Of a stretch of DNA of 14,906 nucleotides, positions 1 through 9,800 are shown piece after piece. The notes under the pieces are model-generated. The model saw only the letters and a program-made list of their open reading frames with translations. It was not told the DNA's origin and did no database searches. The stretch's first letter is position 1. Each line of letters opens with the position of its first letter. The DNA comes from Fulvivirga aurantia (GTDB lineage Bacteria > Bacteroidota > Bacteroidia > Cytophagales > Cyclobacteriaceae). Both the position numbers and the translations under genes were made by a program. The stretch is taken from contig NZ_SMMD01000900.1 of NCBI RefSeq assembly GCF_009711475.1, positions 1-14,906 on the forward strand, read 5' to 3'.

Positions 1-1
1 G

Positions 2-949
2 GTGCCATCATTGGACCTCAAAGACTTTACCGGAGGGGACGCTGAGAAAAGAAAAGAATTCGTAAAAAAACTTGGCGAAGCATATAACAACATCGGATTT
101 GTGGCTATAAAAAACCACTACCTGACTGATGAACTATCAGAGAAACTATACGAGTCAATAAAAAAGTTTTTCTCGCTGGAAGATAACGTGAAGACCGGGT
201 ATGAGATTGAAGGACTGGCTGGTCAAAGAGGATACATTGGCAAAGGGAAAGAACATGCCAAAGGAAGGTCTACCGGTGATCTTAAAGAGTTTTTCCATAT
301 AGGCCAGGAAGTAACTGATAATGATCCAATAAAAGAAGAGTACCCTGATAATGTATGGGTAAATGAAGTGCCGGAATTAAAAGAGGTAGGACTTGAGGTT
401 TATAAGCGCCTGGAAAAAACCGGAATAGAAATGCTAAGGGCCATCGCTATTTACCTTGGATTGGAAGAGGACTATTTCGATGCTAAAGTAAAGAATGGCA
501 ATAGTATTTTAAGGCCAATACATTACTTCCCGATTGCAAATCCGGATGAGGTGCCAGAAGACGCTGTAAGAGCTGCAGAGCACGGTGACATAAATTTAAT
601 CACATTGCTTATGGGAGCAAGTGCCGATGGCTTACAAGTGCTTAGAAGGGATGGAAAGTGGATTCCTATCACGGCATTGCCAAATCAGTTGGTTGTAAAT
701 GTTGGAGACATGTTAGAAAGATTGACAAATAAGAAATTAAAGTCTACCATACATAGGGTTGTTAATCCACCTAAGGAGAAAATGACTACATCAAGATATT
801 CTATACCATTTTTTATGCACCCAAGGTCTGAAATGGATTTGAGCTGCTTATCAAACTGTATAGATGAAGAACACCCTAAACAATTTGAAGATATTACCGC
901 TGGGGAATTTCTAAATCAAAGGTTGGCAGAAATCGGGCTCAAGAAGTAA
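2..949 (+). CDS. Isopenicillin N synthase-like 2OG/Fe(II) oxygenase, 5' partial
   Basis: Cytoplasmic non-haem iron oxygenase of the isopenicillin-N-synthase / 2-oxoglutarate dioxygenase fold; the substrate cannot be read from sequence. An N-terminal DIOX_N-type region spans roughly residues 1-110 (SLDLKDFT, GFVAIKNH, FFSL). The C-terminal double-stranded helix carries the iron triad H194-x-D196 and H251, and the 2OG-anchoring R265-x-S267. All catalytic positions are present, so it should be an active enzyme. The frame is open to the left edge. Homologues begin a few residues before 'IPSLDL', so the GTG at 2-4 is probably an internal Val and the true start lies outside the window. It is followed 3 nt downstream, in the same frame, by the chromate transporter and is probably co-transcribed with it. 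Despite the family name there is no sign of beta-lactam synthesis genes here. Confidence 0.88.
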   Translation: MPSLDLKDFTGGDAEKRKEFVKKLGEAYNNIGFVAIKNHYLTDELSEKLYESIKKFFSLEDNVKTGYEIEGLAGQRGYIGKGKEHAKGRSTGDLKEFFHIGQEVTDNDPIKEEYPDNVWVNEVPELKEVGLEVYKRLEKTGIEMLRAIAIYLGLEEDYFDAKVKNGNSILRPIHYFPIANPDEVPEDAVRAAEHGDINLITLLMGASADGLQVLRRDGKWIPITALPNQLVVNVGDMLERLTNKKLKSTIHRVVNPPKEKMTTSRYSIPFFMHPRSEMDLSCLSNCIDEEHPKQFEDITAGEFLNQRLAEIGLKK

Positions 950-952
950 CGA

Positions 953-2128
953 TTGTTTAAGCGGGTACGATATTACATTTTCTTAAGAGATGTATTAATA
1001 CTGGCTGTAAGCGCTTTTGGCGGCCCTCAGGCTCATATTGCGATGTTATTTGACCGTATGGTCAAGAAGAGAGGTTATTTGTCTGAGGAGGATCTAATAG
1101 AGCTTAATGCGCTTTGTCAAATATTGCCAGGTCCTACATCTACCCAAACCATAACCGCCATAGGATTTAAGATTGGCGGGCCAAATCTTGCTTATTTAAC
1201 TTTATTAGTTTGGATGATACCTGCTGTTCTCATTATGACTACAGCAGGTGTTATTATGTCTGAGCTCCATGCCAAGAACATGAGTATTGAGTTTACAAAA
1301 TTTATACAGCCAATGGCTGTTGGTTTTGTAGCTTATGCAGCACTCAAAATTAGTCTTAAAGTCATAAAGACTAAAACGGCCGTCACCATCTTAATTTTCT
1401 CTGCGTTAGGCTCATTCTATCTCAATTCACCCTACGCATTTCCGGTAATTTTGCTGATAAGTGGTGCATTTACAGCACTTAAGTATAAAAGACAGCCTGT
1501 AGAGGAAAAGGACCGTATCAAAATACAATGGTCTAATTTTCTATTATGGGCCGGTGTATTTTTGTTAGCGGCTGCTTTGGGTGGGATCACCAGATACCTA
1601 CCTGTAAGATTATTTGAAAACTTCTATAGAAGTGGAAGCTTGATATTTGGTGGGGGACAGGTGCTCATTCCATTTTTATACACTGAGTTTGTAGAGTTTA
1701 AGCAGTACCTGACATCAGAAGAGTTTCTTTCCGGTTATGCTATGGTACAGTCGTTACCAGGGCCGGTCTTTTCATTTTGTGCCTACATTGGCGCTCTTTC
1801 TATGCGAACGTATGGTATAGGCGGGCAAATATTGGGTGGTTTAGTAGCTAGTCTGGGTATTTTTCTACCAGGTACTTTTTTAATATTCTTTGTAGTAAGA
1901 TTTTGGGAGGGGTTAAAGAAGTATAGGATAGTAAAAGCCTCACTCGAGGGTATAAATGCGGCCAGTTCCGGTATGGTGACAGCTGCGGCTGTTTTAATGT
2001 TTTTGCCTTTAGAGCCCAATACTCTAAATGTATCCATTACAATAGGCACCTTTGCTTTATTAAAGTTCACGAAGGTTCCTGCACCACTAATAATCTTAGG
2101 CGGTTTGGCAGCAGGCTTTATCCTTTAG
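953..2128 (+). CDS. chrA: Chromate transporter (CHR family, two-domain ChrA)
   Basis: Inner-membrane transporter of the CHR superfamily, whose characterised members export chromate by an anion-linked mechanism. The 391 residues match the usual long, two-domain form. Each half carries the same signature pair: FGGP (22-25) with LPGP (58-61), and FGGG (232-235) with LPGP (268-271). About ten hydrophobic segments are visible. A charged linker (residues 178-192) separates the halves. The start must be TTG at 953: the preceding in-frame codons are CGA and the TAA stop of the upstream gene, and the next ATG (1042) would delete the first FGGP motif. No good Shine-Dalgarno is visible, so translation may depend on coupling to the upstream oxygenase gene. 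Chromate specificity is inferred from family; many Bacteroidota members have no tested substrate. Confidence 0.9.
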   Translation: MFKRVRYYIFLRDVLILAVSAFGGPQAHIAMLFDRMVKKRGYLSEEDLIELNALCQILPGPTSTQTITAIGFKIGGPNLAYLTLLVWMIPAVLIMTTAGVIMSELHAKNMSIEFTKFIQPMAVGFVAYAALKISLKVIKTKTAVTILIFSALGSFYLNSPYAFPVILLISGAFTALKYKRQPVEEKDRIKIQWSNFLLWAGVFLLAAALGGITRYLPVRLFENFYRSGSLIFGGGQVLIPFLYTEFVEFKQYLTSEEFLSGYAMVQSLPGPVFSFCAYIGALSMRTYGIGGQILGGLVASLGIFLPGTFLIFFVVRFWEGLKKYRIVKASLEGINAASSGMVTAAAVLMFLPLEPNTLNVSITIGTFALLKFTKVPAPLIILGGLAAGFIL

Positions 2129-2170
2129 GTATTAATACCAGCCAATGGTCAACTCTAACTCTTAGTAAAT

Positions 2171-2197
2171 GGCCACATAAAATCAACGGCCACATAA
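2171..2197. repeat. Short direct repeat GGCCACATAA x2
   Basis: GGCCACATAA occurs at 2171-2180 and again at 2188-2197, separated by 7 nt, in the spacer between chrA and tonB. Two copies are too few for an iteron or CRISPR, and no function can be assigned. It may be a chance or slippage duplication. Confidence 0.35.
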
Positions 2198-2249
2198 TCG
2201 TAGAATAAAACCAAGCTGATTGGTACATCAATAAATGTGTAGGCATAAA

Positions 2250-2277
2250 AAAAGCCTCAGCATTTGCTGAGGCTTTT
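2250..2277. terminator. Bidirectional intrinsic terminator between chrA and tonB
   Basis: A perfect 12-bp stem pairs AAAAGCCTCAGC (2250-2261) with GCTGAGGCTTTT (2266-2277) around a 4-nt loop ATTT. Read on the minus strand, the right choice for tonB, the stem runs into a stretch of seven T (complement of 2247-2253), making a textbook terminator. Read on the plus strand, for chrA, it ends in only four T and is weaker but still plausible. Its position between convergent genes fits shared use. Confidence 0.9.
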
Positions 2278-2295
2278 AAATTCTATTTATTCAGA

Positions 2296-2970
2296 TTATC
2301 CTAACTTAAACGTTATAGGAAGAATAATTCTTTGTTTTACTGGCTGACCACGCTGCTTTGGTGGACTCCACTTTGGTGCTTGCTGTATTACTCTCACAGC
2401 TTCTTCATCACATCCGGCACCGATACCTTTTACTGCTTTCACTTCAGTAAGCTCTCCTCTTTCGTTTACAACGAACTGAACGAATACTTTACCTTCAATA
2501 CCCATTCTTCTCGCTTGAGCAGGGTATTTAAGCTTTTTACCTACGTACTCGTAGAAAGCTTGCATACCTCCTGGAGGTGTAGCCGGATCTTCAACAATGG
2601 TAAAGATTTCTTCAGCGACCTCTTCCTCTGGTGCTTCTTCGATGATGATGTCTTCGATAACTTCATCTTCAGTAATCTCAACGTCAAGATCGACCTCGAT
2701 TTCTTCTTCAATTTCTTCCTCATCAGGAACCTCTATAATCTCAGGCTGTTGAATTTTTGGTGGAGGGGGAGGTGGTTGCTCCGTAGGTGGTATTTCCATC
2801 AAATCTTCAAAATCGTCTGTAACCTGGCCTAGGTCTACTAGCTCTCCGTCTTCGTAATCTTTCCATTCAAAAGCTACTACTACCAATGCAATTGATACAA
2901 ATAGCCCTATGTTAAAGAATAGTCCGGATTTTTTACCTAAGTCAGCCTTGTCAGTTTTTTTAGCTTCCAT
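2296..2970 (-). CDS. tonB: TonB family energy transducer
   Basis: Periplasm-spanning protein that passes proton-motive-force energy from ExbBD to TonB-dependent outer-membrane receptors. The 224 residues show a short basic N-terminus, one uncleaved membrane anchor at about 16-33, a linker with PPTEQPPPPPP (61-71) followed by a Glu/Asp-rich stretch (82-128), and a TonB_C domain from about 135 to the end. That domain has the YPAQARRMGIEG block (149-160), FVVNERGEL (166-174), GCDEEAVRVI (186-195) and the final strand LPITFKLG. The acidic linker, rather than the Lys-Pro linker of enteric TonB, is common in Bacteroidota. No exbB or exbD is in the window. It is the last gene of the minus-strand run, with its own -7 element upstream and a strong terminator downstream. 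Which receptor it serves cannot be told from sequence. Confidence 0.93.
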   Translation of the reverse strand: MEAKKTDKADLGKKSGLFFNIGLFVSIALVVVAFEWKDYEDGELVDLGQVTDDFEDLMEIPPTEQPPPPPPKIQQPEIIEVPDEEEIEEEIEVDLDVEITEDEVIEDIIIEEAPEEEVAEEIFTIVEDPATPPGGMQAFYEYVGKKLKYPAQARRMGIEGKVFVQFVVNERGELTEVKAVKGIGAGCDEEAVRVIQQAPKWSPPKQRGQPVKQRIILPITFKLG

Positions 2971-3015
2971 TATCCAGTGTTTTTATTTGGGTATTTTTTA
3001 ATTAACCGTGAACAT

Positions 3016-3023
3016 CAAATATA
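3016..3023 (-). promoter_or_regulatory. Bacteroidota -7 promoter element upstream of tonB
   Basis: The minus strand reads TATATTTG here, an exact match to the Bacteroidota sigma-ABfr -7 consensus TAnnTTTG. It lies about 45 nt upstream of the tonB ATG, in the spacer after vanZ. No clear TTTG -33 box is found at the expected spacing, so the call rests on the -7 match and position. It would let tonB be expressed independently of gcvH-vanZ. Confidence 0.5.
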
Positions 3024-3036
3024 CAAAACATTTGTA
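3022..3036. promoter_or_regulatory. Palindrome TACAAA-N3-TTTGTA at the tonB promoter
   Basis: A perfect 6-bp inverted repeat (TACAAA, 3022-3027; TTTGTA, 3031-3036) with a 3-nt centre lies just upstream of, and touching, the candidate tonB -7 element. Placement between the -7 and -33 positions is typical for a repressor site, and tonB genes are often iron-regulated. However, the sequence is AT-rich and does not match a Fur box, so it is only a candidate operator. An 8-bp palindrome AACATGTT follows at 3039-3046. Confidence 0.3.
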
Positions 3037-3044
3037 AAAACATG

Positions 3045-3404
3045 TTATGCTTTTACCACATTACTGATATAGAACAAGCAGACCCCTAAAAAAGATCCGA
3101 CAACATTAGCTAGGGCATCATACCACTCCATGCCTCGGTCAGGAATGAAGTGTTGGGCTATCTCTATAGCCATACCATATGTTGCAGTAAAAAGTAATGT
3201 AATGAGTATGGCAAAATTGCGTTTGCCATTGCTTTGATATAAGCCTTTGCTTAAGAGTGCGGCTAAGACAAAGAACACGAATGCGTGCCCTAGTTTGTCA
3301 TAAGAAAATAAGGTGTAATCGGGTACCGATTTACCTGGTGTAAGTGTGAGCAGCAGTATGCCTGCTGCCCATATAAATGTACCAATAGTGTACTTATTGA
3401 TCAA
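3045..3404 (-). CDS. VanZ family membrane protein
   Basis: Small integral membrane protein of the VanZ-like family; its biochemical role is not known outside teicoplanin resistance in enterococci, and resistance should not be assumed here. The 119 residues hold about four hydrophobic segments and the family's conserved polar set: TPG (22-24), D36-K37 and H40, YG (76-77), E81 and Q84, P88-x-R90, D96, N100 and G103. The start is TTG at 3402-3404. No other in-frame start exists between the upstream in-frame stop and the first helix, and a consensus AGGAGG (3410-3415) sits 5 nt before it. The TTG lies 1 nt after the gcvH stop, so the two genes are almost certainly translationally coupled. Confidence 0.88.
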   Translation of the reverse strand: MINKYTIGTFIWAAGILLLTLTPGKSVPDYTLFSYDKLGHAFVFFVLAALLSKGLYQSNGKRNFAILITLLFTATYGMAIEIAQHFIPDRGMEWYDALANVVGSFLGVCLFYISNVVKA

Positions 3405-3405
3405 A

Positions 3406-3786
3406 TTAACCTCCTACTACCTCTTTATACTGATCAGCAGAAAGTAACTCTTCAATCTCTTCCTGATTAGAGATTTTGATTTTAATCATCCATCCTTTTT
3501 CATAAGGATCTTCATTTACGATTTCAGGAGACCCTTCAAGCTCTTCGTTTACAGCGATAACCTCACCTGAAACAGGCATAAAAAGATCAGACACAGTTTT
3601 CACAGCTTCCACTGTTCCAAAAACTTCTCCCTTTTCAATCTCCTCACCTTCAGTCTCGATTTCTACGTAAACGATATCACCTAACTCATTTTGAGCAAAG
3701 TCGGTAACACCTACAATTACAGTGTCGCCATCAACCTTAACCCATTCGTGATCTTCGGTGTACTTTAATTCTGCTGGTATATTCAT
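3406..3786 (-). CDS. gcvH: Glycine cleavage system H protein
   Basis: Lipoyl-carrying shuttle of the glycine cleavage complex, moving the aminomethyl group between the P (decarboxylase), T and L proteins in the cytoplasm. From the chosen ATG at 3786 the product is 126 residues, the normal family size. It begins MNIPAELKYTEDHEWV, as typical homologues do. The lipoylation site is K63 within the block ESVK-like VEAVKTVSDLFMPVSG (59-74), and the C-terminal DPYEKGWMIKIK (93-104) is also typical. The frame stays open to a TTG at 3807, but that TTG falls inside a promoter -7 box and would add seven atypical residues. The gene follows sprA by 51 nt and precedes vanZ by 1 nt. gcvP and gcvT are not nearby. 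Confidence 0.95.
   Translation of the reverse strand: MNIPAELKYTEDHEWVKVDGDTVIVGVTDFAQNELGDIVYVEIETEGEEIEKGEVFGTVEAVKTVSDLFMPVSGEVIAVNEELEGSPEIVNEDPYEKGWMIKIKISNQEEIEELLSADQYKEVVGG
3410..3415 (-). promoter_or_regulatory. Shine-Dalgarno of vanZ inside the gcvH 3' end
   Basis: The minus strand reads AGGAGG, a full anti-16S match, with a 5-nt spacer before the TTG start of the VanZ gene. The same bases encode part of the Val-Gly-Gly C-terminus of GcvH. This is the clearest ribosome binding site in the window and decides the unusual TTG start. Confidence 0.8.
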
Positions 3787-3804
3787 TTCGCTTATTTTTT
3801 GGCT

Positions 3805-3835
3805 CAAAAATACATTCTTTTTTGTAATGCAGAAA
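3805..3835 (-). promoter_or_regulatory. Promoter for gcvH-vanZ
   Basis: On the minus strand, TTTC (3832-3835), a 19-nt spacer and TATTTTTG (3805-3812) match the Bacteroidota promoter pattern TTTG-N19-TAnnTTTG with one mismatch in the -33 box. The -7 box ends 18 nt before the gcvH ATG, giving a very short leader with no room for a glycine riboswitch. It starts within the last nucleotides before the sprA stop region, so gcvH-vanZ can be expressed apart from sprA. Confidence 0.55.
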
Positions 3836-3837
3836 TT

Positions 3838-6800
3838 TTATTGAGCTAAACTAAATCGTACCTGAAAACCGGCTCTGGTTGTAGCTCTACGAGGGGAAAT
3901 TGAGATACTCGGTTCGTTGATATTGCGCTCGAAATAAAACTGAAGATTTAGTTTTTCATTTAGCACGTAACTTATGTTTGGCCTTATCTGAATGTTGAGA
4001 CTACCATTGGTCACGGTTGCTAATTCATCGATTCTTCGTTGAATTGTCTCTGTATCTCTGATCGTAAAATTCATTCTAAAAGTAAGATCATTTTTAAGGG
4101 TGATAACACGACCCTGAGATTTAAATGGAAGCTTAAAATTAGCTTTTGTGAAATCTACGCCTATTACCAAATCATTGCTTTTTACCTCTGTAACCTGTGA
4201 GTTTGTAATATTAAGCGCTAAATCTCTCTGTGTTTTATACTCTACCTTGATTGAAACCCTGTCGTTGGTCCGCACATTTACGCCAATAAGAGGAGCAAAT
4301 TGCTCGCTTATGGTCACCTGGCTAATCACATAGGTTGGTATGTTCTGACCATTTAATGTTCCGAAATACGATTCATTATAGTCTTCTATATTGTTTTCTA
4401 ACCCTAAACCATCATTGTATTCATTGGCATTTGTATAACTCAAAACACTATAATTTGAGTTGTAACCGTGAGTAAGACTAATCGACTGAAACACTTCTTT
4501 TAATTTCGGAATCTTACCTAATCCTGTGTAGTCTACACGCCAATTAGGAAGTGGAGTGCTTGGGAAAGGACTTAGACTTACATCATTAACTGATTTACCA
4601 GTATAGGCTGCGATAAAGGCAGGGATCACCACATCCTGGCTGTTGGAGTCATATTCTATACCGGTCTCCTGTCTAAATCGATTTAAAATGTCGAATCGAT
4701 TGTTTTCAAATGTACCGAAGGCTTCAGACTCGTTATTGTCTCCGGTTTTCTCAAAGGCTGTAGCGATCGATAAGAAAGAAACGGCATACCCTCCAGAACG
4801 TGCCGGACTGAGAGATTCGAATTGGTTATCACCTTCATTGAATCTAAAAATTTCTTCAAAAGAGGTGCTTTTAGTCTTTTTCATGTTGAGCTGAACCTTG
4901 AAATCTTTGAATGGCTCAACATCGGCTCGTAGGTTATAATCTACCGTTCTGGTTTGCGTAAAAGGGGTAGTTAAATTCGGGTTTTTTATAATTAAGCCAT
5001 CTTGTGCAAGGTCAAGTCTTATGTCAGGATCCTGAGAACCTAGTAGGAATGGTATACCCGGGGCATTAAAACTGCTGTCCAGACCGAACAAGTAAGCTCG
5101 AGGTGTAAACCCGGGTAATAAGGTTCCTTCTCGCAATGTATAGCTTGCATTTATAGATCTAAGAGACATTAAGAATCTTGCTACTCCTTTGAGACCTTTA
5201 TTGTCAGGCTTGGTTTGCACCGTATCAGCTTTAGCCGGTCTTCTTAGTGAACTCACGCGGCTATTTCGAGCAGGTGTATTTATCTCTTTGAGGAAATTGA
5301 TTTTATTATAAAGTTTGACCAAATCAACTTTTCCATTTACCGTATTATCTCTGCTGTTTTGAATGATGTTTCCGAAATCGAGGTCTATGTCGCTGTCATT
5401 ATTCTCGTTAAAAAGAGGGCCTGCTTGCCATGAATAACTAGCCTGGTATCGATAGTCTGAATTCAACCAATTGGTGATAGGTAGTTTATCAAGTGGTAAT
5501 CTATAATTCGCGCTTAAGCTTTGGTCAAAGTTTTTCATACGACCTAGATTCTTGAGGTTGGTCCAGATAGAATCATTGTATTCTTCCTTACTTACAAAAA
5601 CTTTGTTTTCGTTAAAACCACCTTCCGGATTAGAATTAGGCTCATCAATAATGGCATTTGCTCTGGCATTGTAATCGATTAGAAGGTTGTTTGTAAGATC
5701 CCAACGCAAGTTATAATTACGATCTAGCGTAAAGTACTTCTCAAAATTCGACTGATTATTTACATTTAAAGACTCATCATTTCTGTAGACGGTTGTAACC
5801 AACTGCCTTCTTAAATCTGCTCTGATGCCTATATTGGTAGGTATAGGGTTAATGTTGAAATCTTTAATGAGCTGAAGCCATGGAGAGTTAAATGTTTTCC
5901 ACTCACTAAATGGTGACCAACCTTCATTTGTAGGACTATAGTTATAGGCTACAGCAGCATTATAGGTTCGCTTTGAGTATTGTTGAAGATTGAAATTGGT
6001 TCTCAAAACCTCACTATAAGCATAAGTAAACGACAGGTTTTCTATATCGTAAATATGCTTTTTAGCATCTGGTTTGGTTTTTTCCTTTCTTACATTGGTA
6101 AAGTTTATACTCTTTCTGGTTGTCTCATCAATTACCCGATCTTCGTACTCTTCCCGTTGGTTTTCAGGTCTGTTGAGCAACGCTGCGTCTAGCGTGATAT
6201 CTGGGTTGGCCGGATCAAACCTAGGCTTAATCGTAGTTTTCTCGTAGCTCACATACATCGGCACCTTAAGACCAAGTTGCTCTGGGAGTAATTTATCAAC
6301 CGCAACATTGGCCGAAACATCATAGGAGGTAGTTTCTTCCCGTGTTCTTTCAGCAATTTTTGATTGTATGCCACCGAAACCAAAGGTAGTGTGTCTCGCA
6401 CTGGCAGTAACATTAGCAAAATCTGCAAGCTTGGCATTTAAAGTAGCATTGGCTGCCCAGCCTTTGGTTCGGTCAAAATCTGTAACTCTGAGTTCGTTGG
6501 CCCACAGGCAAACTGATTGTCTGAGTCCATTATCCCTTGGGTTTCTTAAACCTATGGTAAGCCATTGAACAGAACTTAAGTCCGGATTACCCTTTACTCT
6601 TATTCTCTGATTACCTACCTGCTTACCACCTGTCGTGTCAGGGAAAACGGTGCTTTTCGGAATGTTAAGCCTATCTCTTTCTGACTTAAGGCCATATAAT
6701 TCGTCCAGGTCGAGGTCTATTTCATTCTCAAGTGGCCATAAATCTCTTCTGTCTGTTACGTTGATATCCGTGATTTTCAGAGGAACTTCAATTTCGTAGT

Positions 6801-9800
6801 AGTTAGAATCTACATCGGTACCTAATCTTAAAAAGGCCGTCATTTCATCATCCTCTACATCGCCATGTGCGTGTAAAAACATCTTAATTCGGCCATAATT
6901 GATTAAGTCTACATTTACCTGCTTTACTATGGCTCTTGCCTTTCCATCCTCAAGATCATCTACACATAACTGTACAGACTGCTCATTTAGTCTTCTTTCA
7001 ACGGAAGAAGTGTTGTCTCTGTCTCTATCTAAGCCTGGCGGTAAATTATAGGCGGGGGCATTTTCACTTACGGTACCGTTTTCTTCAACATTTACGACAG
7101 ATACGGTGAAATCGTTGAAATCGTCAGTTTCGAGATTATCTGTTAGAGTTGGATCATCAAGACTGGTGAGGTTTCTTCTCCATCTGCTGGCTACGAATCG
7201 GAAGTTAGTCATTCTCAAAACCACTGGTTGCGAGAAGTTGGTCATATACATCCGTAAATATTTGATGGATTTAAAACCGTTGATATTTCCAAACTTGCCA
7301 TCCGGATTTCTTACAGGGATTCTAAACAAGTACCAGGTTACATTATCACCATTTACTTCATTGCTTACCTGATCTACCACATACTTGTTTTGGGCCAGTT
7401 GATTAGGTCTGAGTGGTACTTTGTATTCATAATACTCTTCTAACTCACTCAAGGTGTTATCTCTGTTCAGATCTTCATTGTCAGGTACATTGGTGGCAGA
7501 TTGAGAAATATCTCCTGTAGAAACCGGAGAGTTACCTTCCATACCATTGAAGTCACGATAACGTTCGATGATACCAGCATCATTCTGGTCATATGTAGAG
7601 CTTAAGAAATACCTGAAATTATCTGCAGATGGGTCTTCCTGCACATTTTGATTGGTATTTATGAAATCTGAAAAAATATCATTTTCAATGTCATCACTCG
7701 CTCCATCGAGTCCTACATCCTGGTTTGGTCTTGAGGCTGGGTCATTGTCAAACGCATCGGTTATAAACTGCTGGGTGGTTACATACCCCCATTCGTTTAG
7801 AGTAACCGCAGATGATGTAGCCAAATTTCCGTCAGGTGGTAGCCCGTTTTCAAAGGCATGCCTGCTATCTGGCATTACATCTTCCGAGACACTTCCCAGG
7901 TTGAAGAATAAATCTCCACCGGTAGAGTTTGTGGTGGTCTCATTGCCAACCTTAATTTGTCCATTGGGGCCATCAATAAACGGATCCATGAGCCAGAATT
8001 CGATGTACTCCACGTTTGATTTGTCAAAATCTACTTCAGAACGAATGGCAGTGGTAATACCTGCCCAGTTTTGCCTTGGGTTAGGAAGTGTACCATCGAG
8101 GTTTAAGTTTTCATTGTAGTTATACTGGCCTCGCTCTTCCGGGAAGTAGGCCATATCGAAGATCTGCTGAAAGTTTATAACATTCTGGTCGAGGTTTTTA
8201 AATATTTCCTGAGGTCTGATACGCCTCACATAGTGGTTTTCTAACTCTTCCTCTGTGATGTTATCAGGCTTTCTTCTGTCTTCTCTATAAAACAAATTGT
8301 CGACCTGGTACCAGGCTAGTTTAGCTCTTCGGGCAGTAGATTTTCTGATAGTTTGTGCTCCGTAAAATCGATCATTCTCAGTTTCTGGAGTAGCTGCTAA
8401 GCGCCAGTTGAGTGGGTTATTTAGAGAAAAAGGAGTGGCAGTATTTTCGAAGTCGTCAATATAGGAAGTTCCTTCTCCGTCTACGATATTAGATGTGCCC
8501 GGGATGAGCTGAGCAAACTCGGCATTGAAAGTTATACTGGAAGGTTCTTTGGTTTGTATCAGAGGTAGCTTATCCAGCATCTTAGTAAGAAACCTTGACT
8601 CTTTTCTAATATTTACATCAAAGCCATATTTCGTATTACGTGTAGGTTCGTTTCCAACACTTATACGAGAAATTAGCGGACGCTCATTTAAATGCAGTAG
8701 TGTAGCTCCGAAATTTACATCTTCGTTTAGTCTGTAGTCGAATCGTGTACCAAGAAGTGTACGTGACTGGAAGTTGAACAAATCGGCTTTTTCGTAAGAA
8801 ATGGTGATCTTCTTTCCTGAGTTAAGCACTCCCTCGTTGATGATATTAACCCGGCCAAAATTGTAATCAACCTGGTAATCGGTGCCTTCTTGTAATGGTG
8901 ATCCCCCGGCAAATACTCTCACGGAACCCTCGGCAATATTAAAGCCTGGTATTACAATTTCACTGGAAGAACCTGCTTGTACAAAACCAGTGATAAAGTA
9001 TTTGTTTTTACTTGCTACTAACTCAGCATCAGCTTTGGTTCTGTTATATAATTCATCATAAACATACTTATCAATGAGTGCATCTTCTCGGGCATCACCC
9101 TGAAACTCCTGTCTCAAAGGATCGCTAAATGGTTGTAGAAAGGGGAAAATGATCAACCCGGTTTCTGTATTGATGGTCAGGTCTTCAACAAAGTCGAAGT
9201 TACCGTCCATCTGCTGGTCATTGTTAGGGTTTAAACGATCCAGGCCTAAAATTTGAATCAACGGCTTAGTGCTGGCCGTACTGCCTTCCTGTAGCTGTGG
9301 GTTGTCGATACCTGAACGGTCATCTCTATAAATTACCCTCAATTGAAATCCTTCAGGATTAACATTGGTCGCATTTAGATTATAGATGTTTTTCATCATC
9401 AAATCCCAGGTAGGAATACGCTCATTATCCTGGTCAAAAATGTTGATTTTTCGAGGACGCAACAACTTTAAGAACACTACCTCATCTTCGTTGAGATTGG
9501 TGTAGTCTTCCGAAAGCTCTCCAACCTGATAATCAGCACCGTTGTATGTATATTCGTAAGCTACTGCTAAAGCTTCATCGTTTTGCAGCTTACGCGATAG
9601 CGTGATATAACCTAACCTTTTGTTGAAGGTGTACTCCTGATCTCCGAGTTTTCTCGCACTTGTGATTTTTTCATAATCAAGGCCATCTTCCAATTTTCCG
9701 GAGGCATATAGATTTTCCAACTTTCCACCAATGTTTACTGAGGATCTGTCCTGAATTGTGATAAGCTCGGCAAATAAATCATTTGCCTCGTTTGCGTTTG

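Larger units (their letters stand above)
2129..2295. other. Intergenic region between convergent chrA and tonB
   Basis: This 167-nt gap separates two convergent transcription units. It holds the bidirectional terminator at 2250-2277 and a short direct repeat at 2171-2197. I see no coding potential, tRNA or promoter-like element here. Confidence 0.7.

Noticed and set aside
2..949. Beta-lactam biosynthesis gene (true isopenicillin N synthase)
   Set aside because: The iron and RxS motifs are shared by the whole 2OG/IPNS superfamily. No ACV synthetase or other cluster genes are present, and the neighbour is a chromate transporter.
2171..2197. Start of a CRISPR or iteron array
   Set aside because: There are only two 10-bp copies with a 7-nt gap and no further repeats or associated genes.
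2332..2832. 166-codon open frame on the plus strand, antisense to tonB
   Set aside because: The predicted product is a Phe/Leu/Tyr/Trp-rich string that mirrors the Glu/Asp-rich codons of the TonB linker. It has no domain and its frame is simply the complement of repetitive GAA/GAT codons.
3045..3404. vanZ as a glycopeptide antibiotic resistance gene
   Set aside because: VanZ-like proteins are widespread in bacteria without van operons. There are no vanHAX genes here, and glycopeptides do not normally cross the Bacteroidota outer membrane.
7652..8119. 155-codon open frame on the plus strand inside sprA
   Set aside because: It is antisense to a well-conserved SprA segment, has no recognisable motif, promoter or ribosome binding site, and is expected by chance in a 6.5-kb gene.
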